DNA of 64,000 nt from Microthrix sp041394405 (lineage in GTDB: Bacteria; Actinomycetota; Acidimicrobiia; Acidimicrobiales; Microtrichaceae), in assembly GCA_041394405.1 (NCBI GenBank), contig JAWKIF010000007.1, positions 248,001 through 312,000 of the forward strand, given 5' to 3'. Below, piece by piece: positions 51,244-61,119 of this stretch (position 1 is its first letter; each line of letters starts with the position of its first letter). The position numbers were made by a program, and so were the translations under genes. The notes beneath the pieces were generated by a model, which worked only from the letters and a program-made list of their open reading frames with translations, was not told where the DNA came from and did not search any database.

Positions 51244-52535
51244 CGGTGTTGACCCAAGGCCAGTCCGACGGGAGCGGCCAGGAAGCAGCGGGGCGCATCG
51301 TGGTGCTGGGCGGGGCGGGCGGGGTCGGCCGGGTGGCCGTGGAGGCCTTGACCCATATGGGCGACGTCGGCGAGGTGGTGGTGGCCGACCTGTCGGCGCA
51401 GGCGGCCGAGGAGGTGGTTTCCCAGCTGGGCGACCGCCGTCTGCGGGCGGCGGCGGTGGACGTCACCGACCGCAGCGACCTGGTGGGCCTGCTGCGGGGG
51501 GCCGACGTGGTCCTGAACTGCGTCGGGCCCTTCTATCGCTTCGGTCCGCCCACGCTGGAGGCCGCCATCGAGGCAGGGGTGGGTTACGTCGACATCTGCG
51601 ACGACTTGGACGCCACCAAGGCACTGCTGGCCATGGACGACGCGGCCCGGGACGCCGGCATCACCGCGCTGGTCGGCATGGGAAACTCGCCCGGCCTGGC
51701 GAACATCTTCGTGAAGCTGTGCGCCGATGAGCTTCTGGACGAGGTGACGTCCGCCGACATCTGCCACGTCCACGGGGGCGAGCCCTCAGAGGGCGCCGGC
51801 GTGTTGAAGCACCGCATCCACGCCATGGTGGACGAGGTGCCACTCTTCATCGACGGCGAATTCATCGAGGTGCGGCAACTGGAGCCGGACGGTGCCGCCC
51901 ACGTGCGCGAGGAGGACTTCCCCGACCTGGGCCCCTTCCCCGTGGACCCCTATCCCCACCCCGAGACCATCACGCTGCCCAGCACCTTTCCCACGCTGCG
52001 GCGAGCCACCAACCTGGGGTCGGTGTATCCGCTGCCTTACTTCGCCCGGACCCAAGAACTGGTGCGTGCAGGCCTGGCGTCCGAGGAGCCCATCGAGGTG
52101 CCCGGACCGGACGGCACCCTCGTCTCGGTCGCTCCCATCGACATGATGGTGGCGCTCATCCAACGCGAGCGGCCGCGGCTGCTGGCGGAGGCTGGGGTGA
52201 GCGAACCCGGGGGCTGTCTGCGCGTCATCGTGGGGGGCACCAAGGACGGCGAGGCCCATACCTACATCTGCTCGCTCAGCTCGGCCGGCGCAGGCGCCGG
52301 CGAAGGCACCGGCATACCCGCTGCGCTCGGCGCCGCACTCCATCATTCCGGGGCCTTGGGCGACCACCCCGGCGTCCACCCGCCCGAGGCCATCGTGCCG
52401 GTGGGTCGGCTGCTGAGCCTGGCGGGCACGGTGGTAAATGCCATGAGCATCGGCGACGGCGGCGGCATGCCGCTCACCATCGAGCACGTCGGGCCCGATG
52501 GCGGGCGCGAGATCATCCCGATGGCACTCGGCTGA
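51240..52535 (+). CDS. Saccharopine-dehydrogenase-like NAD(P)-binding protein
   Basis: 431 residues, start overlapping the synthetase stop. The Rossmann motif is RIVVLGGAGGVGRVAVEALT (residues 19-38). VLNCVGPFYRFGPPTLEAAI and VGYVDICDDLDATKALLAMD follow, then VGMGNSPGLANIFVKLCADE, all typical of the saccharopine dehydrogenase/trans-acting reductase superfamily. The C-terminal part (IVPVGRLLSLAGTVVNAMSI) is less familiar. Relatives include lipid reductases as well as lysine enzymes. Linkage to an acyl-CoA synthetase favours a lipid or polyketide role over lysine metabolism. Confidence 0.75.
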   Translation: MTVLTQGQSDGSGQEAAGRIVVLGGAGGVGRVAVEALTHMGDVGEVVVADLSAQAAEEVVSQLGDRRLRAAAVDVTDRSDLVGLLRGADVVLNCVGPFYRFGPPTLEAAIEAGVGYVDICDDLDATKALLAMDDAARDAGITALVGMGNSPGLANIFVKLCADELLDEVTSADICHVHGGEPSEGAGVLKHRIHAMVDEVPLFIDGEFIEVRQLEPDGAAHVREEDFPDLGPFPVDPYPHPETITLPSTFPTLRRATNLGSVYPLPYFARTQELVRAGLASEEPIEVPGPDGTLVSVAPIDMMVALIQRERPRLLAEAGVSEPGGCLRVIVGGTKDGEAHTYICSLSSAGAGAGEGTGIPAALGAALHHSGALGDHPGVHPPEAIVPVGRLLSLAGTVVNAMSIGDGGGMPLTIEHVGPDGGREIIPMALG

Positions 52536-52548
52536 ACGGAGCAAGCGC

Positions 52549-54150
52549 GTGAGCACGACGTCACCCGACACCAATCCGCCCGACTCGTCGATGGTGTTGG
52601 CCATCGACCTGGGCACTGGCGGCCCGAAGACGGCGCTGATCTCGCTCAGCGGCGAGATCATCGGCTCGGCACACCGCCGGGTGGAACCCAAGGTGGCCGC
52701 CGACGGCACCGCCACCCAGCCGCCCGGCGAGTGGTGGCAGGCGGTCACCGACGGCGGCGCCGAGTTGGCCCGCGCCCATCCGGAGGAAGCAGCGGCGGTG
52801 GTCGCGGTGGCTGTGACCGGCCAGTGGGGCTCCACCGTGCCGGTGGACGCGTCGGGCCACGCCGTGGGCGACTGCATGCTGTGGATGGACACCCGCGGCG
52901 CCGAGCTGGCAGCCAAGCAGGTGGGCGGCAAGGTTGCCGTCGAGGGCTTCGCCCCCCGCAAGGCGCTCGCCTGGATCGGCCGCTCGGGCGGGGCGCCCAG
53001 CACCGAGGGCAACGACCCGTTGGGTCACCGCCTCTACGTCGAAACGCACCGGCCCGACCTGTTCGCGCAGACCCATGCGTTTGTTGAGCCACTCGACTAC
53101 CTGGTCGGTCGCTTCACCGGGCGCGTCGCCGCCTCCCGCCCCTCCATGACCCTGTCGTGGCTCACCGACAACCGGGGGGATGACACCGGCGAGTACGACC
53201 CCAAGTTGTTGGGCTTGGCCGGGACCGATGCCGCCAAGCTGCCCCCGCTGGTGCCCATGGGCTCGGTTGTGGGCACGGTGTTGCCCGACGTTGCCACAAC
53301 GATGGGCCTTCCCACCGACGTGCCGGTGCTGACCGCCATCCCCGACCTGCATGCGGTCACGCTCGGGTGCGGCGCCATCGGCAACTACGAGGGCCATGTG
53401 TCCATCTCCACCTCCGCGTGGATCGGCACCCACGCCCCCGCGAAGAAGACCTCGCTGTTCAAGATGATGGCCACCGTGCCGGCCGCATTGGCCGGGCGGT
53501 ATGTGCTGGCCAACAACCATGACACCGCCGGCGTGTGTTTGGAGTGGGCACGGGGTCTGCTCGTCGATGCCGACGACGGGCTGACCAGCCCGCTGGCCGC
53601 CTCCTACGCCGACCTGGATGCGGTGGCCGCCACCGCGGCACCCGGCAGCGGTGGCGTGCTCTTTGCACCCTGGCTGAACGGTGAACGCTCACCCGTTGCC
53701 GACGCCAACCTGCGGGGTGGCTTTCACGGCCTGTCGCTGGCCACCACCCGGGCCGACCTCATCCGGTCGGTGCTGGAGGGCGTGGCCCACAACGCCCGCT
53801 GGCTGCTGGAGGAATCCGAGTCGTTCCTGGGCAACTCGTTCGGCGAGCTGCGGGGTGTGGGCGGCGGGGCCGAATCGGATCTGTGGTGCCAGATCCACGC
53901 CGACGTGATGAACCGAACCATCCACCGCACCGAGCAGCCGCTGATGGCCACCGTGCGGGGCGCCGCCCTGTTTGCCGGAGTGTCGCTGGGGCTCATTGAG
54001 GAGGGCGACATCGCCTCCCGGGTACCCATCGACCGCACCTTCACCCCAAACCCAAGCTCCAGGCGTGTCTACGACGGTATGCACGCAGAGTTCACGAAGC
54101 TGCACAAGATGGAAAAGGGCATGTACACCCGCCTGGCCAAGCTGCGCTGA
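52549..54150 (+). CDS. FGGY-family carbohydrate kinase (xylulokinase-like)
   Basis: 533 residues from GTG 52549, with GGAG eight bases upstream. FGGY marks: VLAIDLGTGGPKTALISLSG (phosphate 1), AVAVTGQWGSTVPVDASGHA, VGDCMLWMDTRGAE, then GGVLFAPWLNGERSPVADAN, FHGLSLATTRADLIRSVLEG, and FGELRGVGGGAESDLWCQIH with VMNRTIHRT and PLMATVRGAALFAGVSLG near the end. It phosphorylates a sugar or polyol at the expense of ATP. It follows the saccharopine-dehydrogenase-like gene by 13 bases, and why a sugar kinase is in this operon is unclear. Confidence 0.82.
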   Translation: MSTTSPDTNPPDSSMVLAIDLGTGGPKTALISLSGEIIGSAHRRVEPKVAADGTATQPPGEWWQAVTDGGAELARAHPEEAAAVVAVAVTGQWGSTVPVDASGHAVGDCMLWMDTRGAELAAKQVGGKVAVEGFAPRKALAWIGRSGGAPSTEGNDPLGHRLYVETHRPDLFAQTHAFVEPLDYLVGRFTGRVAASRPSMTLSWLTDNRGDDTGEYDPKLLGLAGTDAAKLPPLVPMGSVVGTVLPDVATTMGLPTDVPVLTAIPDLHAVTLGCGAIGNYEGHVSISTSAWIGTHAPAKKTSLFKMMATVPAALAGRYVLANNHDTAGVCLEWARGLLVDADDGLTSPLAASYADLDAVAATAAPGSGGVLFAPWLNGERSPVADANLRGGFHGLSLATTRADLIRSVLEGVAHNARWLLEESESFLGNSFGELRGVGGGAESDLWCQIHADVMNRTIHRTEQPLMATVRGAALFAGVSLGLIEEGDIASRVPIDRTFTPNPSSRRVYDGMHAEFTKLHKMEKGMYTRLAKLR

Positions 54151-54165
54151 GCCGCCCCCGCCGGT

Positions 54166-56019
54166 TCAGCCCGAGCGGCCAATCTCCAGTACCGAGTTGG
54201 CGTTCGGGCCCTCCACCACCTGGGGTTCGGCCTCACCGGGCCACCGCACCTCCACCGATTCGATCTCGACGGCATCGCCCAGCCCGAAGTGAACGTCGGT
54301 GGGCTCGGAGCTCTGATAGCTGCCGCCGGAGCGCACCTGGTCGGTCAACGGCTGCTCGACGCCCGCCAGCCGCACGCTGATTCGGGCACCGACGCCCCGC
54401 CGGTTGGCGGTGGTGTCGTCGCTCAGGCGCACCGCCAGCCATCCGCCCTGGTCCTCGCTGTCGTTGCGGTAGAGGTGCGGCGGCGCACCGGTGTTGGCCA
54501 CCAGCAGGTCGAGGTCGCCATCGCCGTCGAAGTCGAAGGGCACCAGCGCCTTGCCCCTGCCGGTGCCGTTCAAACCGGCCTGCGGCCCGACATCGGTCCA
54601 TGGCGTGTCGTCGGCCCCGGACCACAGGCGGGTGGCCGGGGTCTTGAACCGCTCGAACGCCCGGGCGATGTCGGGGGTGGCCTGGCCGTCTACGGCGGAT
54701 TGACCGTCGATGTCGAAGTAGCCGTTGACCACCAGCAGGTCGCGGAACCCATCGTTGTTGAGGTCATCCGCGGCGGCACCCCAGGCCCACTTGCCGTCGC
54801 GCACGCCGAATTCGTCCTTGGAGTCGGTGAAGCCGCCCGCACCGTCGCCCAGGTACAGGCGGTTGCCCGAACACGGCACCGAGACCAGCGCGTCGATGCA
54901 GCCCTCCTCGACGCCGTCGGCGGCAATGGCGGTGATGAACCAGTCCAGGTGACCGTCGCCGTCCAGATCCTCCACCACCGAACCCATGCCGGCCTCGTCG
55001 GTGCCCACTTGGGCCGCCTCGGTAACGTCGCTGAAGCCCGTCCCGCCATCGTTGTGGAACAGCCGACTGGTGCAGAAGTCGCCGGTGACGAAGAGATCGT
55101 CCCAGCCGTCGTCGTCGTAGTCGGCGAAGGTCGGGGTGAACCCCACCATGCGGGTGAAGTCGACGCCCATCTCGGCGGTGGCGTCGGCGAAGTTGCCGTC
55201 GCCGTCGTTGCGATAGAGGCGTGCCCGGGACGGGTGGGTGTCCAGCTGCGCCTGGAACGCGGCGCTGGCCGGCGCCCGGGCAGCGTCACACAGCCTGTCG
55301 TCCTTGCCCGCGTTGTCCTTCAGGTAGAACTGGTTCAGCGCCTGTTCGTTCCAGTGCGTGACCACCAGGTCGAGATCGCCGTCCTGGTCCCAGTCCGAGA
55401 AGGCCGCACCGAACGCCGCCGACCCCACCGGGCCGGGCGGGGCCGGAGGCTGCTCCAATCCCCGCTGGGCGGTCTCGTCGGCGAAGGTTCCCTCACCGTT
55501 GTTGATGAACATGGCGTCGCGTGCGGTGCCGGTGCCCCCGACGAACAGGTCGAGGTCGTCGTCGCCGTCCACATCGGCCCACACCGCTGCCGCCGACCCG
55601 CCGCTCGGGTCGGGTCCGGCCACGCCCGCAGCATCGGTGACGTCCTCGTAGGTGCCGTCGCCGTTGCCCCGATGGAGCTGGTTGGGGAGGCCAACCCGGG
55701 TGAGGTAGAGGTCGTAGACGCCGTCGTCGTCGTAGTCACCAACGGCGGCCCCGCCCGTCATGGCGCGTCCGAAGTTCAACAGCTCGGTGGATTGCGGCTC
55801 GGTCAGCCCCGCGTCGGGCGCCACGTCGAAAAACAGCAGCCCGCCCGAGGCCGTCGTATCCACCTTCGGAGGTGTGGCGGTCGTTGAGGCATCGGCTGGA
55901 TCGTCCGCCGCGTCCGGTGCCGTCGCGGTCTCGGCATCGCCGCGGGTGGCAACCCACGCCCCCGCCATGGCCACAACGATCGCTGCGCCGCTCACCCATC
56001 GCATGCGACTACCGACCAT
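54166..56019 (-). CDS. Secreted FG-GAP/VCBS repeat protein, CRTAC1/UnbV family
   Basis: 617 residues from ATG 56019 (GGAGGGG upstream). An N-terminal hydrophobic segment WVSGAAIVVAMAGAWVATRG would export or anchor it. FG-GAP repeats with calcium-loop sequences (GDYDDDGVYDLYLTRVGL, ADVDGDDDLDLFVGG, SDWDQDGDLDLVVTHW, DLDGDGHLDWFITA, DFDGDGDLDLLVANTG) form a beta-propeller. The C-terminus is an ASPIC/UnbV domain: GWLAVRLSDDTTANRRGVGA, SGGSYQSSEPTDVHFGLGDA, VEIESVEVRWPGE. It is divergent from the RnfD-like gene at 56149, and this pairing recurs in other bacteria. Confidence 0.83.
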   Translation of the reverse strand: MVGSRMRWVSGAAIVVAMAGAWVATRGDAETATAPDAADDPADASTTATPPKVDTTASGGLLFFDVAPDAGLTEPQSTELLNFGRAMTGGAAVGDYDDDGVYDLYLTRVGLPNQLHRGNGDGTYEDVTDAAGVAGPDPSGGSAAAVWADVDGDDDLDLFVGGTGTARDAMFINNGEGTFADETAQRGLEQPPAPPGPVGSAAFGAAFSDWDQDGDLDLVVTHWNEQALNQFYLKDNAGKDDRLCDAARAPASAAFQAQLDTHPSRARLYRNDGDGNFADATAEMGVDFTRMVGFTPTFADYDDDGWDDLFVTGDFCTSRLFHNDGGTGFSDVTEAAQVGTDEAGMGSVVEDLDGDGHLDWFITAIAADGVEEGCIDALVSVPCSGNRLYLGDGAGGFTDSKDEFGVRDGKWAWGAAADDLNNDGFRDLLVVNGYFDIDGQSAVDGQATPDIARAFERFKTPATRLWSGADDTPWTDVGPQAGLNGTGRGKALVPFDFDGDGDLDLLVANTGAPPHLYRNDSEDQGGWLAVRLSDDTTANRRGVGARISVRLAGVEQPLTDQVRSGGSYQSSEPTDVHFGLGDAVEIESVEVRWPGEAEPQVVEGPNANSVLEIGRSG

Positions 56020-56148
56020 TTGGGCACCCCTCCAACCTGGTGGGCCCGGCGCATCCCCCGTGGCCCCCCACGATGAAACCACGCCCCGACGCCGGGGGCC
56101 ACTCATGGTTGCCTGCACCGCCGCCGGGCGGTCGGCAACACTGGTGTC

Positions 56149-57846
56149 ATGGTCGCGCGCACCGAGCCCCGCCAACCGCCGACGGTGCGCGACCCTCAGG
56201 CCACGGGACACGTCCCGCTCCCAGCCCCTTCGACGCCTCCGGCCGACGCCGGCGGCCCCTCCATCACGGTGTTTGGGCGAACCTGGCCGGTGCAGCTGCC
56301 GCGCCTGGGCGACCCGCGGCTGGCAGTGGCGGCGGTGCTGGTCAGCGTGCAGGTGCTGGGGCAGGTGGCTATCGACTTCGACCTGTCCATCGCCCAAATC
56401 CTCATCTCGCTGGGCGTGGCCGGGCTGGTGGACGTGGTGATCATCGCCCTAGAGCGCGGCGTGATCGCCTGGCCCGCCTCGGCCCTGCTGACCGGCAACG
56501 GCGTGGCGCTCATCATGCGGGTGCCGGGCACCGAGCACGGCGATTGGTGGAGCACCCGGGGCTGGCCGATTTTCGCCGCCACCGCGGCCGTTGCCGTGCT
56601 GAGCAAGTACGTCACCCGGGTGCAGGGCCGACCGCTGCTGAACCCGTCCAACGGAGCGCTCGTGGTGGCTTTTCTGCTGTTCGGCTCGAACCTGGCCGAC
56701 CCCCAGGACCTGTGGTGGGGGCCGATGACCCCTGGGCTGGCCCTGACCTACGCCGTCATCCTGGGCGGGGGCCTGGCGCTCACCCGTCGGTTGGGTACCC
56801 AGCGGGTGGTGGTGCCGTTCCTGGTCACCTTTGCGGGAGGGCTCGCCGTGGTTGCGACCATGGGCCACGCCATGACGGCCCGGTGGCACGTTGGGCCGGT
56901 GACCGGCTGGAGCTGGTGGTGGGTCATCGTCACCTCGCCCGAGCTGCTGGTGTTCCTGTTCTTCATGATCACCGACCCGCCGACGGCCGCCAAGGGACGG
57001 GTGGGAGGGGCCGTCTACGGCGGCGCCGTGGGCCTGCTGGCGGCCGTCCTGATGGCCGCGCAGAGCACCGAGTTTGCCACCAAGGTGGCGCTGCTCGGGG
57101 CCTTGACGGCGGTCTGTGTGTTTCGGCCGCTCATCGAACGCCTGGCACCGGCTCCTCGGGCCGAGGACGATTCGCTGCGGGTTGTTGCCACCTCGCTCGC
57201 CCGACGGATCAGCCCCACCCGCCCACGGCCCGCCGGCGTGGCCATGGGCGGCGTGGCCATCGTGGCCGCCGCGGCGCTGTGCGCCGGCGCCGGCTGGAGC
57301 CAACGACCCGGCGACGACGTTGCCGCCGGTGTTCGCCCCGACGTGGCGGCGTTGGTGGGCGACCTCCCCGACGTCGGGCTGGATCCGGACGTGGCAAGCC
57401 TCATCCCCGGGTTCGACCAGGCTCAGGCCGAGACTGTTCTTTCAGACTTGGCGGCCAACCTGCTGATCGAGGCGGAGGCCATCGGTTCCGGCGACGAGTC
57501 ACCGCTGGCCGCCGCGTTGGTGGGGCCGCGCCTGGCCGCCGCCCGGGCAGCCATCGAGCCGGCGTCGGATGGCACCAACCCGACCGAAGCCGCTTCAGGC
57601 GCCCCGGACGGTGAGGCACCCGGGGGCCGCGCCGCGCCCGCTCCGGGACAGCAGGTGGATTTCGGCGCCGCCGAGGTGACCATCGTCCGCACCAGCGACA
57701 GCCCTCAGGCCCTGCCCAGCCTGGCCGTGATCGCCGACGGCGAGGCCGATGGCGACCCCTTCCGGTCGGCCTTCGTCATGGCCCCGGGTGACGACGCCTG
57801 GTTGCTCGTTGACGTGCTGGATCCCTCCTCGCTTCCCGGCCAGTAG
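56149..57846 (+). CDS. NqrB/RnfD-like (UnbU-like) membrane protein
   Basis: 565 residues. The first 330 hold about nine hydrophobic segments in the RnfD/NqrB arrangement, with ALLTGNGVALIMRVPGTEHG, GRPLLNPSNGALVVAFLLFG and LLVFLFFMITDPPTAAKGRV. The last two are family signatures, but the Ser-Gly-Ala-Thr flavin-attachment threonine of true RnfD/NqrB is replaced by NPSNGA. The rest is an exported-looking hydrophilic domain, rich in Ala, Asp and Pro, after a final hydrophobic segment near residue 365. The role is unknown. Pairing with the UnbV-like gene recalls unbU/unbV of enediyne clusters, but there is no polyketide synthase here. Confidence 0.75.
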   Translation: MVARTEPRQPPTVRDPQATGHVPLPAPSTPPADAGGPSITVFGRTWPVQLPRLGDPRLAVAAVLVSVQVLGQVAIDFDLSIAQILISLGVAGLVDVVIIALERGVIAWPASALLTGNGVALIMRVPGTEHGDWWSTRGWPIFAATAAVAVLSKYVTRVQGRPLLNPSNGALVVAFLLFGSNLADPQDLWWGPMTPGLALTYAVILGGGLALTRRLGTQRVVVPFLVTFAGGLAVVATMGHAMTARWHVGPVTGWSWWWVIVTSPELLVFLFFMITDPPTAAKGRVGGAVYGGAVGLLAAVLMAAQSTEFATKVALLGALTAVCVFRPLIERLAPAPRAEDDSLRVVATSLARRISPTRPRPAGVAMGGVAIVAAAALCAGAGWSQRPGDDVAAGVRPDVAALVGDLPDVGLDPDVASLIPGFDQAQAETVLSDLAANLLIEAEAIGSGDESPLAAALVGPRLAAARAAIEPASDGTNPTEAASGAPDGEAPGGRAAPAPGQQVDFGAAEVTIVRTSDSPQALPSLAVIADGEADGDPFRSAFVMAPGDDAWLLVDVLDPSSLPGQ

Positions 57847-57925
57847 TCCGGCCTCACATCGGCTGGTTCGGCCCCGGTAGGCTCCTCCCTTCGATTGGAC
57901 CCCCCAGCAACCCTTGGAGCAACAG

Positions 57926-58831
57926 ATGGCTGATCTCGGATTCGACAACAAGGTGGCGATCATCACCGGCGCCGGCGGCGGCCTTGGCCGCCAGCACGCC
58001 CTGGAGCTGGCGCGACGCGGCGCCCGCATCGTGGTGAACGACCTGGGCGGCTCGGTGGACGGAACCGGCCACGCCGACGGGCCCGCCGACAAGGTCGTCG
58101 CCGAGATCAAGGAACTGGGCGGCGAGGCCATCGGCAACACCGACTCGGTGGCCACCCCGGAAGGCGGCGAGGCCATTGTTGCCGCCGCAGTCGAGGCCTT
58201 CGACACCGTCGACATCGTGATCAACAACGCCGGCATCCTGCGCGACAAGACGTTCCACAACATGACCCCGGAGCTGGTCGACTCGGTCATCGACGTGCAC
58301 CTGCGCGGCGCCTTCTACGTCACCATGCCCGCCTACCGGATCATGCGGGAGAAGAACTACGGCCGAATCGTCAACACCTCATCCAACTCGGGCCTGCTGG
58401 GCAACTTCGGCCAGAGCAACTACGGCGCCGCCAAGTTGGGCCTGGTGGGCTTCACGCGGGTACTGGCTAACGAGGGCGCCAAGCGCAACATCAAGGCCAA
58501 TGCCATCGCCCCCGTGGCCAAGACCCGCATGACCGAGGATCTGTTGGGCCCCGCCGGCGACGCACTTGCCCCCGAGGCCATCTCGCCCACCGTGGCGTGG
58601 CTGGCCCACGAGGACGTGCCCGTGTCGGGCGAGGTGTTCTCGGTCGCGGGCGGCTACGTGGCCCGTTACTTCATCGGCCTCACCGAGGGTTGGTTCTCAC
58701 CCGGCCACACCGTGGAGGACGTGCGGGACAACTTCGAGCAGATCCGCGACGACTCGAACTACGACATCTTCGGCGACCCCTCCGGCGAGCTGATGAAGCT
58801 GATGGGGCTGTTCAACCCGTCCAACGACTGA
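57926..58831 (+). CDS. Short-chain dehydrogenase (17beta-HSD4/MFE-2-like)
   Basis: 301 residues from ATG 57926, seven bases after GGAG. Cofactor motif KVAIITGAGGGLGRQHALEL, then IVVNDLGGSVDGTGHADGPA, VDIVINNAGILRDKTFHNMT, and the catalytic GRIVNTSSNSGLLGNFGQSN, YGAAK (Ser, Tyr-x3-Lys). The long extension after residue 230 (FIGLTEGWFSPGHTVEDVRD) is typical of the dehydrogenase part of peroxisomal-type multifunctional enzymes, which oxidise 3-hydroxyacyl-CoA. A lipid or sterol side-chain role fits the acyl-CoA genes upstream. It lies 79 bases after the RnfD-like gene. Confidence 0.87.
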   Translation: MADLGFDNKVAIITGAGGGLGRQHALELARRGARIVVNDLGGSVDGTGHADGPADKVVAEIKELGGEAIGNTDSVATPEGGEAIVAAAVEAFDTVDIVINNAGILRDKTFHNMTPELVDSVIDVHLRGAFYVTMPAYRIMREKNYGRIVNTSSNSGLLGNFGQSNYGAAKLGLVGFTRVLANEGAKRNIKANAIAPVAKTRMTEDLLGPAGDALAPEAISPTVAWLAHEDVPVSGEVFSVAGGYVARYFIGLTEGWFSPGHTVEDVRDNFEQIRDDSNYDIFGDPSGELMKLMGLFNPSND

Positions 58832-58845
58832 GCGCCGCCCCGCAT

Positions 58846-61107
58846 TCAGCGGGGTTCGAGGTCGACAGGCCAGCCAGCGAGGGTGGTGGTGCTCGTGGCC
58901 GTGCGGAACAGCTGTGATCCGGCAAAGACCTGCACCCGGGTGCGGGCGCTTCGTGCGCGGCCGGCGTTGGCCTGCGCCGGCCGATCGGCGACCACGAGAT
59001 CCAGGCGGTCGTCGCCATCGACGTCGACCCACTCGATGTCCACCTGGCGGGCCACATCCACCCAGACCGGGCCGGCAACCATGGGGGTTTCCGGCCCGAG
59101 GGCCACAGCCACCGGGGTGGCGCCACCCACGGAGACCACCAGCCGCTCCTCCGGGCTGCGACGGCCCGATATCACGAGGCGTCGCTCAACCGAGCGTGGG
59201 AAGTCCACCGTCTCGTCGACACCAGCGGCGTGCTCCGGCGGCTGAGAACCGCCGGCGACGCCGTGGTCACCGCCGGTGGTTGCCGGCTCCGCCGTGCGGG
59301 GCGGCCCGACCTCGTCGGTGACGGCCACCCGCACGTCTCGGAACCGGGAGAACGTCGTCAGCGGCCTGGCCGACCATGGCTGGGCCGGGTCGGCATCGCG
59401 GAAGCCCGAGAGGGCCCAGCCCTCCTCGGCCCGCACGACCACCACGAGGTCGTCGTCGCCGTCCCCGTCCACATCGCCCACGTCCACCGCGGGTCGCCCC
59501 AGCGGCAGCGCGCCGCCGCGAGGCCGGGCCACTGCGGCGTCGCCGCCCGGCGTGCGCCAGTGCAGCCGGCCCAGGGGATCGCCGTAGGCCAGGAACGGCT
59601 CGCGGCCTGGCGCGTTGGGATATCGCTGCAGCGTCGCAGGGTAGCGATCAGCCCACGCCCGAGGCGGCAGCGATCCCGGAGCTGGCGTGTCGGCTTCGAG
59701 CGTCGTTGGTGATGACGTCGGGGCAGGCGACGCCGGGGCAGGGACGACCGAGGAGGGCCCGCCGTCCGGCGCGGCCGTCGTCGTGGGGCCCGACCGACCA
59801 TTCTCGCCCGTCGAGTGCGTTGGGCGCTCGGTTGAGGCAGCCGGCCCGTTCGGGGCGGCCGTCGTCGAGCCCCCGGACGTGGCCTCCGCCCCCGCCCCAT
59901 CGCCACCGGCGCGCTTGGATGAAGCATCGGCATCCGTCGTGGACGTCGGCGCGGCGGAGGGCGCGGACGCGTCCGGTGCTGTCGTGGAGCTGGAGGGCCC
60001 CTCCGCCCTCGCCTCGGCGGCCTCCAGCGATTCGGGCACAGCAAGCGGGGTTGCATTGCCCGGCACCGCCCCGGCTGCCCGGTAGGCCACAGTGCGGGCA
60101 CCCGTTCCGGCGCCCACCAAGCCATCCCACCCCTGAGGGATCGTCACTTCTCGACAGCCCAGGCTGATGCCCCGCCCGAATCCCAGCGGCGGGCTGTCGA
60201 TGCACACGGTCACCGGGCCGGGCCCGCCTTCCACCAACCGGTTGAGGCCGTTCATCCGGTCGGGTCGTACCGAGGGCTGCTCGGCCAGGTCGGGGCGGGC
60301 GACGTTTGGCGTCAGCACGGTTGCCCGGCCATCCACGCGTACCCGAAGCGTCGGATCGCCGTCGGGGTCGCCCACCCAGCCAACCAACCGCACCCCGCCA
60401 TCCACGCCCCGCACCGAATCGAGCGCCGCCGTCGTGTCATGCAGGGTGGACCGAGGCAGCCGCTCCCCCGGCACCGAGGCGCCCTGCCAGTCGACAAAGG
60501 CCACCGTGACGTACAAGTCGGTGCCGTCGTCAACGGCGCCGACGGCAATGTGGGTGTAGCGGCCCAGCACGTTGGCCTGATGAGCCGGCGAGTTGTAGAA
60601 GGCGTCGTCCAGCACCGTCATGATGGCGGGCCCGGCGGCCAGCGCCGAGGCCGTGTGGCCAACGTTCTCCCCGGTCAGGCGCCAGCTGAGGCCGGGCACC
60701 GACTGCGGGTACGGGCTGAGGTCGGCCCGGTGCGAAATCTTGCCGTCCGCCGCTTGGGCCTCGGCCCACTCCCGTGCGGCCGGCACCACCTGAGGCGCGA
60801 GCAGCAGGGGCCCCAGGCCATCATCCGCCCGGCGCTGGTTCACCAGCCAGGCCAGGTCCTCCTCGATGTCCTCTCGCCCGTCCATGCTCTGAGGGCGAGG
60901 CGCCTCGGCGGCGGCTCGCGCCCGGGCACGGCCGACCTGCCCGTCGACCGTCGCGCCGACGGACGACACGGTCGCCAACGCGGCACCCAGCGCGGCCGCA
61001 ACCACAACGGCCGCGACGGTGCGACTCCCCACGGTCAGGCGCCGACGACCGCTGCGGCGGAAACGACCGCCTCGGCCCGATGCCGCAGGTTCGTCAGCCA
61101 CACCCAC
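58846..61107 (-). CDS. Secreted CAP-domain protein with C-terminal FG-GAP-like region
   Basis: Up to 753 residues from GTG 61107; GTG 61101 is possible. A hydrophobic signal (TVAAVVVAAALGAALATVSS) follows a basic N-terminus. A CAP/SCP domain spans about residues 80-215: DLAWLVNQRRADDGLGPLLL, SWRLTGENVGHTASALAAGP, AFYNSPAHQANVLGRYTHIA, LYVTVAFVDW. A long Ser/Thr/Ala/Pro-rich linker (about 370-480) precedes a region with VDVGDVDGDGDDDLVVVVRA and EWVDVDGDDRLDLVVADRPA, which look like two FG-GAP calcium loops. It starts 12 bases after the GMC oxidoreductase stop, so it is in the bet operon. Confidence 0.78.
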   Translation of the reverse strand: MGVADEPAASGRGGRFRRSGRRRLTVGSRTVAAVVVAAALGAALATVSSVGATVDGQVGRARARAAAEAPRPQSMDGREDIEEDLAWLVNQRRADDGLGPLLLAPQVVPAAREWAEAQAADGKISHRADLSPYPQSVPGLSWRLTGENVGHTASALAAGPAIMTVLDDAFYNSPAHQANVLGRYTHIAVGAVDDGTDLYVTVAFVDWQGASVPGERLPRSTLHDTTAALDSVRGVDGGVRLVGWVGDPDGDPTLRVRVDGRATVLTPNVARPDLAEQPSVRPDRMNGLNRLVEGGPGPVTVCIDSPPLGFGRGISLGCREVTIPQGWDGLVGAGTGARTVAYRAAGAVPGNATPLAVPESLEAAEARAEGPSSSTTAPDASAPSAAPTSTTDADASSKRAGGDGAGAEATSGGSTTAAPNGPAASTERPTHSTGENGRSGPTTTAAPDGGPSSVVPAPASPAPTSSPTTLEADTPAPGSLPPRAWADRYPATLQRYPNAPGREPFLAYGDPLGRLHWRTPGGDAAVARPRGGALPLGRPAVDVGDVDGDGDDDLVVVVRAEEGWALSGFRDADPAQPWSARPLTTFSRFRDVRVAVTDEVGPPRTAEPATTGGDHGVAGGSQPPEHAAGVDETVDFPRSVERRLVISGRRSPEERLVVSVGGATPVAVALGPETPMVAGPVWVDVARQVDIEWVDVDGDDRLDLVVADRPAQANAGRARSARTRVQVFAGSQLFRTATSTTTLAGWPVDLEPR

Positions 61108-61119
61108 GCCCTGGGCCGC

